DNA from: Delphinapterus leucas
Taxonomy: Eukaryota > Chordata > Mammalia > Artiodactyla > Monodontidae
Length of the DNA: 64,000 nucleotides
Direction: 5' to 3'
Assembly: GCF_002288925.2 (NCBI RefSeq)
Contig: NW_022098024.1
Location: forward strand, 1,122,063 to 1,186,062
Under the pieces are notes generated by a model. It saw only the letters and a program-made list of their open reading frames with translations. It was not told the origin of the DNA and did not search any database. A program made the translations under genes and the position numbers. Shown here one piece after another: positions 58,601 through 64,000 of the stretch (the first letter of the stretch is position 1; each line of letters opens with the position of its first letter).

Positions 58601-61240
58601 GTAAAATAAATGGCTTAATTTTTTGTCCTGCGAAGGTGACAGACATGGTGCAAACCAGGAAAGCCCTGGCTCATGCCTGTTACAACTCTAGTCATCCAGC
58701 CAAAGTTTCCCTGGCACAACCTGGCACATCCTGGGGGCCCCTCATGCAAGCCTGTGCCCCCTCCAGCCCCAGCTGGCCTGCCAAAGCCACCTGGCACACA
58801 CAGTCTACATAGGGGATGTTCCTACACAAAACCAGCCCTGCAAGACCGGGAGACGTAACGGTTTCACATAATTCATAGAAACGAACAGAGAAAAATCAAA
58901 CAAAATGAAGAGACATAGGAATTTGTTCCAAACAAAATAATAAGGTAAAACCTCAGGAAAAAAATACTTAATGAAACAGAGATAAGTCATTTACCTGGTA
59001 AAGAGTTCAAAGCAACAGTCATAAAGATGATTACTTCTCAGGAAAAGAATGGAGGAATACAATCAGAATGTTAATGAAGAATTAGAAAATATAAAAAAGA
59101 ATGACTGAGGGCTGAAGAATTCAATAACTAAAATGAAAAATGCACTATAGGGAATCAGTAGCAGTTTAGATGATGCAGAAGAATGCGTAAGCAACCTGGA
59201 GGACAGAATAGTGGAAACCATCCAATCAGAACAGTAAAAGTAAAAAGAATTAAAGAAAATGAGGACAGTTTAAGAGACATCTGAGACAACATCAAGTATA
59301 CTAACATTTACATTATAGAAGTCTGAAATGGAGAAGAGAGAAAGGGGCAGAAAATTTATTTGAAGAAATAATGGCTGGAAACTCCCCTTACCCAGGGAAG
59401 GAAATAAATATCCAGGTCCAGGAAGCACAGAGTCCCAAAGACACTACCAAAAAAAATTTTTTTTAAATTACAGGCCAATATCCTTGAATAATATAGGTGC
59501 AAAAATCCTCAACAAGATATAAGCAAACTGAATTCAACAATACATTAAAAGGATAATATAACATGATCTATTGGGATCTATCCTAGAGATTCAAGGACGT
59601 GTCAATATTTGCAAATCAAGCAACGTGATACAACACATTAACGCAATGAAGGACATAAATCACATGATCATCTCAGTAGTTGCAGAAAAAGTATTTGACA
59701 AAATCCAACATCCATTTTTGATAAAAATTTTTAACAAAGGGTATAGAAGGAACATATCTCAATGTAATAAAGATCATATACAACAGATGCACTGCTAACA
59801 ACATATCCAATGGTGAAAAGTTGAAAACTTTCTCTCTAAGATCAAGAACAAGACAAGGATGCCCACTGTCATCATTTTATTCAAAATAGTATTGGAAGTC
59901 CTAACCACAGCAATCAGACAAGAAAAATAAATAAAAAACATACAAATTGGAAGAGAAGTAAAACCGTCATTATTTGCAGGTGATATCATAGTATATATAG
60001 AAAACCCTAAAAACTCTACCAAAGAGCTATTTAAATAAATAAATGAATTCAACAAAGTTGCAGGATACAAAATTAATATACAGAAATCTGTTGCATTTCT
60101 ACACACTAACGAACTATCAGAAAGAAAAATTAAGAAAACAACATCATTTAAAATTGCATCAAAAATAATAAAATACCTAGGAATAAATTTAACCAAGGTG
60201 GTAAAAGACCTGTACTTTGAAAAGTATAAGACATTGATGCAAGATATTGAAGATGACACATGGATTGGAGGAATTAATAATTAAAATGTCCATACTACCT
60301 AAGACAATCTATAGATTCAATGCAATCCCTATCAAAGTATCCATGACATTTTTCATAGGACTAGAACAATAGTCCTAAAATTTGTATGGAACTACAAAAG
60401 ACTCCAAATAGCCAAAGCAATCTTGAGAAAGAAGAGCAAAGATCCCTGATTTCAAACTATACTATAAAGCTATAGTAATCAAAATAGTATGATATTGGCA
60501 CAAAAACAAACACATAGATCAGTGAAACAGCATAGAGAGCCATGAAATAAACTCATGCTTTTATGGTCAATTATCTTTGACAAAGGAGTCAAGAACATAC
60601 AATGGGACAAAGACAGTCTTTTCAGTAAATAGTTTTGAGAAAACTGAACAGCTACACGTAAAAGAATGAAACTGGACCATTTTCTCACACCATATACAAA
60701 AATTAACTCAAAGTGGATTAAAGACTTGTATGTAAGACCTGGAACCATAAAACTCCTAGAAGAAAACATAAGTCATATGCTCTTTGACATTGGTCTTAGC
60801 AATATTTTTTTGGATCTGTCTCCTCAGGCAAGGGAAACAAAAGCAAAAATAAACAAATGGGACTACATCCATCTAAAAAGCTTTTGCACAGTGAAGGAAA
60901 CTTCCATGAACAAACATAAAAAACAGAACAGACTCATAGAGAACAGACTAGTGGTTGCCAGAGGGGAGGGTGGCAGGCTGCTGAGCAAAATAGGTGACGG
61001 GGGTTTGGAGGTACAAACTTCAGTTATAAAATAAAGAAGTCATGGGGGATGTAATGTACAATATAGGGAATATAGTCAAAAACTCTGTAAAACTTTGTAT
61101 GGTGACAGATGGTAACTAGACTCATATTGGTGATCATTTTGTAATACATGAAAATACCGAATCAATATGTTGTATGCCTGAAACTAATATAATGTACATC
61201 AGCTATACTTCAATATAAAAGAAATACTTTAATTTTTGAA
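58600..61240 (+). mobile_element. L1MA-like LINE-1 copy, internally deleted and dead
   Basis: About 58620-58860 resembles an old L1 5' UTR. 58860-59460 is the ORF1 region (AAAATGAAGAGACATAGGAA, GAAACAGAGATAAGTCATTT). At about 59450-59470 it jumps, across an A and T run, directly into the ORF2 reverse transcriptase. So the ORF1 end, the endonuclease and the linker are missing. RT text continues to about 60900 with stops and frameshifts; the active-site motif reads FAGD (59973-59984) in place of FADD. The tail, with GGATGTAATGTACAATATAG and CAGCTATACTTCAATATAAA, ends near 61240. Confidence 0.82.
59470..60930 (+). pseudogene. LINE-1 ORF2 reverse-transcriptase remnant
   Basis: Open pieces include 59571-59798 (75 codons, [10 protein letters not shown] block) and 60666-61034 (C-terminal part, [20 protein letters not shown]). 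Many stops separate them. The second aspartate-pair position is mutated (FAGD), so RT activity would be lost even without the stops. Confidence 0.85.
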
Positions 61241-61364
61241 AAAGCATTTTTGATTGCTAAATTAGATGAGAGAGTAGCTTGTTTGTGGGGTGGGAGGAGC
61301 AGTCTTGCTTAATTTTTCCCCTAAACACAGCATAGTCTGTTCAAGCTCAGAACCATGAGAAGTA
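61241..61364. other. Unassigned sequence
   Basis: No feature is seen. Confidence 0.5.
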
Positions 61365-61500
61365 ACACCATTATCAATAGCTAATATTGATTGAGAGCTT
61401 TCTACATTCCAAGCAATGTACTAGGCATTATTCATAGTTTCACAACAAAGTTAGGCTGTTTTTACAAAGGAGAAAGGAGCTTTTGGAGGTAGTTTGTATA
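61365..61500 (-). mobile_element. MIR SINE relic
   Basis: TATCAATAGCTAATATTGAT, TGAGAGCTTTCTACATTCCA and AGCAATGTACTAGGCATTAT match the MIR tail in reverse. Confidence 0.7.
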
Positions 61501-62465
61501 GATCTGTAAAGACTCTCTTATCTCTTTGAGAGTTAGTTCTTTTTTTGAGAATTAGTTGCCTGAACCACCATCCCATCTCCAGGACTTTTCTCTCTGCGTC
61601 TCTGTTGAATTTCCTGCCTTCAGGAAGTTTAGGGCTCCTAGTAGAGTGACTGCATTCGTAAAGCTAAACAGCACATGCTTTTCCTCTCTCAGGCTGACTC
61701 AGGAAGGCCAGGTAGCCTTAGGTTGTTTTCCAATAAGGGTAAGTGGCTCATGCCTTTTGTTGATTCGTAAGCAAGTTGCACGGGACATTTAACAGTTTAA
61801 TGAAAAGAGGGTAAACTGTGCTGCTTTTATACAGTTTTTCCCAATTAAATACCATCCATTTTAGGGTGGCAGATAATTTTAATAAAGCACTACATTTCAA
61901 GTTATACATAGTATTTTGTTGAAAAGTTTCATGCATATTAGGTTTTAAAAATGGAAACTTGTTTTCACATGGATTTAATTTTAAGTCCAATTTTTCTCCC
62001 TGTTTCACTTCTAAAATTATGTTCCTTGTTTCAAGTTGATCTCCATGTCTTTTTATCTCCCACCTTTTTTGTCAAATAGGGTAACAATCAAGTGTTTGTG
62101 ATCTATAAACAAAAGCAGAGACATTTTCAATGGAGAAGTTATCCAGTTAAAGATCTCTTTTGGCACACACAGTTGGTAACTGGTACATATTCTGTACTTC
62201 CTATAGGAGCCACATGTCTTTTTAAAATTTTTTTGGAGGATGTTAAAATTGACCAGTGGGTTCACATGGCTCTCAGGCAGGACCATCTGTTAAAACGTTT
62301 CCACCAGCCATTTACTTAACCGATTTTAGGTAATCATTATCTAGATCCATTATTTCTTTAGAAGTTAAAAAATGATGATTATTCTATTTCTATCAATCAT
62401 TTAGCATTGATTAGCTGGTATTATTCCATAAAGAGGAACTATCCCCAGTAAGAAAAGGTATTTGA
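61501..62465. other. Unassigned sequence with an open frame after an acceptor-like site
   Basis: A pyrimidine-rich CACCTTTTTTGTCAAATAG at 62061-62079 looks like a 3' splice site and is followed by an open frame to 62319 with no ATG at its start. The peptide has no domain known to me, and an equally long frame lies on the opposite strand, so coding is doubtful. Confidence 0.35.
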
Positions 62466-62640
62466 GAACTGAAAGGGACTGAGAGATTTATATTTCTGCA
62501 TGTTTTTCTGCACGTTTTACTGATAAGGAAACTGAGTGCTAAGATGGTTTCAGAAGAAATGTGATGACTTGCTCAAAGCCACACAGATATCTGCCCTCAC
62601 ACCAGAACAGGGATCTAGTACATCGATGAAGAGTAAGAGG
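62466..62640 (-). mobile_element. MIR/CORE-SINE-like relic
   Basis: ACTGATAAGGAAACTGAGTG, ATGACTTGCTCAAAGCCACA and CAGAACAGGGATCTAGTA follow an old tRNA-SINE pattern in reverse. Confidence 0.6.
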
Positions 62641-63074
62641 CTTCTCCTAGATTAGATCTGGCTTCTCCAGCTCCATTGTTTATAGGCGCCCGGCGGGTGC
62701 AAAATGAATGAATCAGGGTTATATGATACAGTGAGTGTAGGGGGCTTGTGGCCAGTAAATGGCTCTTGTGAAAGCATTTAAGTTCTCAAACTTTAAAACA
62801 CTGTGCTGGGCAAAAATACACACGATTGAGTACACATTCTGAGTGGATGTTTAGACTATTTTCTCATAGTGCAAATGCACGTCTCTTTCTCACTTGGATG
62901 ACAGAGAACTGAAAACCCAAGGATTGATGGCAAAGAAACACATAAAGGCAGCAATATGGCCCAGTAAGTCAGTCACCATATACAGGAATATTCAGTTCCT
63001 TTTTTTCTCGGTTTCTAAAGTTACTAAAGGCACAGTCATATCTACTAAAATCAACTTTCATTGACTTGCATATT
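62641..63074. other. Unassigned sequence
   Basis: No gene or repeat is supported. Confidence 0.5.
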
Positions 63075-63316
63075 AAAAATATTATGAGGGCTTCCCTGGT
63101 GGCGCAGTGGTTGAGAGTCCGCCTGCCGATGCAGGGGACACGGGTTCGTGCCCCGGTCCGGGAAGATCCCACATGCCGTGGAGCGGCTGGGCCCGTGAGC
63201 CATGGCCGTTGATCCTGCGCGTCCGGAGCCTGTGATCCGCAACGGGAGAGGCCACGGCAGTGGGAGGCCCGCGTACCGCAAAAACAACAACAACAACAAC
63301 AAAAAAATATTATGAG
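63074..63316 (+). mobile_element. CHR-type SINE, short class, young, with TSD
   Basis: The body is about 63088-63302, with GGGCTTCCCTGGTGGCGCAG, the B box GGTTCGTGCC, and an (AAC)n tail ending in A. The TSD AAAAATATTATGAG is perfect at about 63075-63088 and 63303-63316. CpGs are well kept, which points to recent insertion. Confidence 0.95.
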
Positions 63317-63464
63317 AAAGGTGCTACTTATATAATCCATAAGAAAACTGGTGCAGTCTTGAATTGCTTTCCATCCTTATGGCTACTGTTCTGGAGTGCT
63401 TTTGTTTCTTGGCATAGAATCCCTCAATTTCAGCATTCTATTCACACCCATATTAGAGCCCAAT

Positions 63465-63705
63465 AGTTAAAAACTTAGACTGAAATTAAACAGAACTGTC
63501 ACCACTTAGCTTTTCAACCTTGGGAAATTAATTTAACAACTCTTAAGTCTCCTATTCTTCAGTTGTAAAAGGGACTCCCAAGAGTAAATGCCTCATAATG
63601 TTATTTTAGGGGTTAAATGTGATAATTTCATGAGGATTAAGTGAAATAATGCATGTAATGTCCTTAGCATTTTGCCCATCACAAAAGGAAGCACATAACA
63701 CACAT
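63465..63705 (+). mobile_element. MIR SINE relic
   Basis: CACCACTTAGCTTTTCAACC, GGGAAATTAATTTAACAACT, TCTTCAGTTGTAAAAGGGAC, GAGGATTAAGTGAAATAATG and a TTAGCATTTTGCCCATCACA tail cover most of MIR forward. Confidence 0.82.
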
Positions 63706-64000
63706 TTCCTATTTTATGTATCATTTCTTTATGTATAAACTTTTTCAAGAGTTGGATAGTTTGTTACTTGGTCAGGGTTAATTTTTGCAGTTAGGGTTAA
63801 TTTTTGAAGTTATCTGACAAGTGTAAACCACACTTTAATTGATACCAGAGACATTTTGCCAACTTCAAAAAAAAATGTCATGACTTAGCAGTTGCATTAA
63901 TTGGAAAAGCAGTGTGAATTCCCCACAGTGCAGGGGTTGCCCCCATATGTCTCCTAGGAAGGAAGTGTGGATGAGCCCCAGGAATCTGTGGTCCAAAGAG
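63706..64000. other. Unassigned sequence
   Basis: No gene or repeat is supported. A short direct repeat, GGTTAATTTTTG at 63776-63787 and 63795-63806, is visible. Confidence 0.5.

Overview
The window is mammalian nuclear DNA, most likely from a cetacean (whale or dolphin). The best evidence is eleven copies of a tRNA-Glu-derived SINE of the CHR type. Its head reads GGCTTCCCTGGTGGCGCAGT, and A and B boxes are visible. Several copies still have target-site duplications (TSDs), so the family was active recently. CHR-type SINEs are known from cetaceans, hippos and relatives. A full-length LINE-1 of the even-toed-ungulate/whale type, many mammal-wide MIR and L2 copies, Tigger-like DNA transposons, a mariner-type miniature element and MLT1-like LTRs complete the picture. 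Family and species calls come from reading motifs, not from a database search.

I found no intact protein-coding gene. The window reads as intergenic or intronic. The coding remnants I can name are dead LINE-1 reading frames. Most short open frames are antisense readings of SINEs, low-complexity runs or chance.

Layout. 1-2030: old L1M fragment (+). 2139-2353: short CHR SINE. 3380-4065: possible solo LTR. 4151-4434: long CHR SINE (-). 4935-6600: MIR and unique sequence. 6600-7743: unusually CpG-rich unique stretch ending at a strong splice donor, the best candidate for a real promoter or first exon. 7744-18360: mostly unique sequence with MIR relics, one long SINE, a pair of perfect hairpins and a mariner MITE. 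18365-34900: MIR, L2, MLT1, L1M-tail and Tigger relics, two SINEs and several microsatellites. 34890-43105: an L2 split by a full-length L1 (-), which is itself split by two SINEs, one carrying a 3' transduction. 43230-58600: MLT1-like LTR, SINEs, MIR and L2 relics, an L1 3' fragment with an odd junction, an L1MB tail, and a small chemokine-like open frame of doubtful reality on the minus strand. 58600-61240: internally deleted L1MA-like copy (+). 61240-64000: unique sequence, MIR-like relics and a young short SINE.

The elements can be ordered in time. MIR and L2 are oldest, then L1M, Tigger and MLT1, then the full-length L1, then the CHR SINEs that cut into the L1 and into MIRs. No exciting new system was found. 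The most useful leads are the CpG-rich candidate first exon (6600-7743), the SINE 3' transduction (35959-36033), a chimeric SINE insertion (49429-49760) and the paired hairpins (10875-10946).
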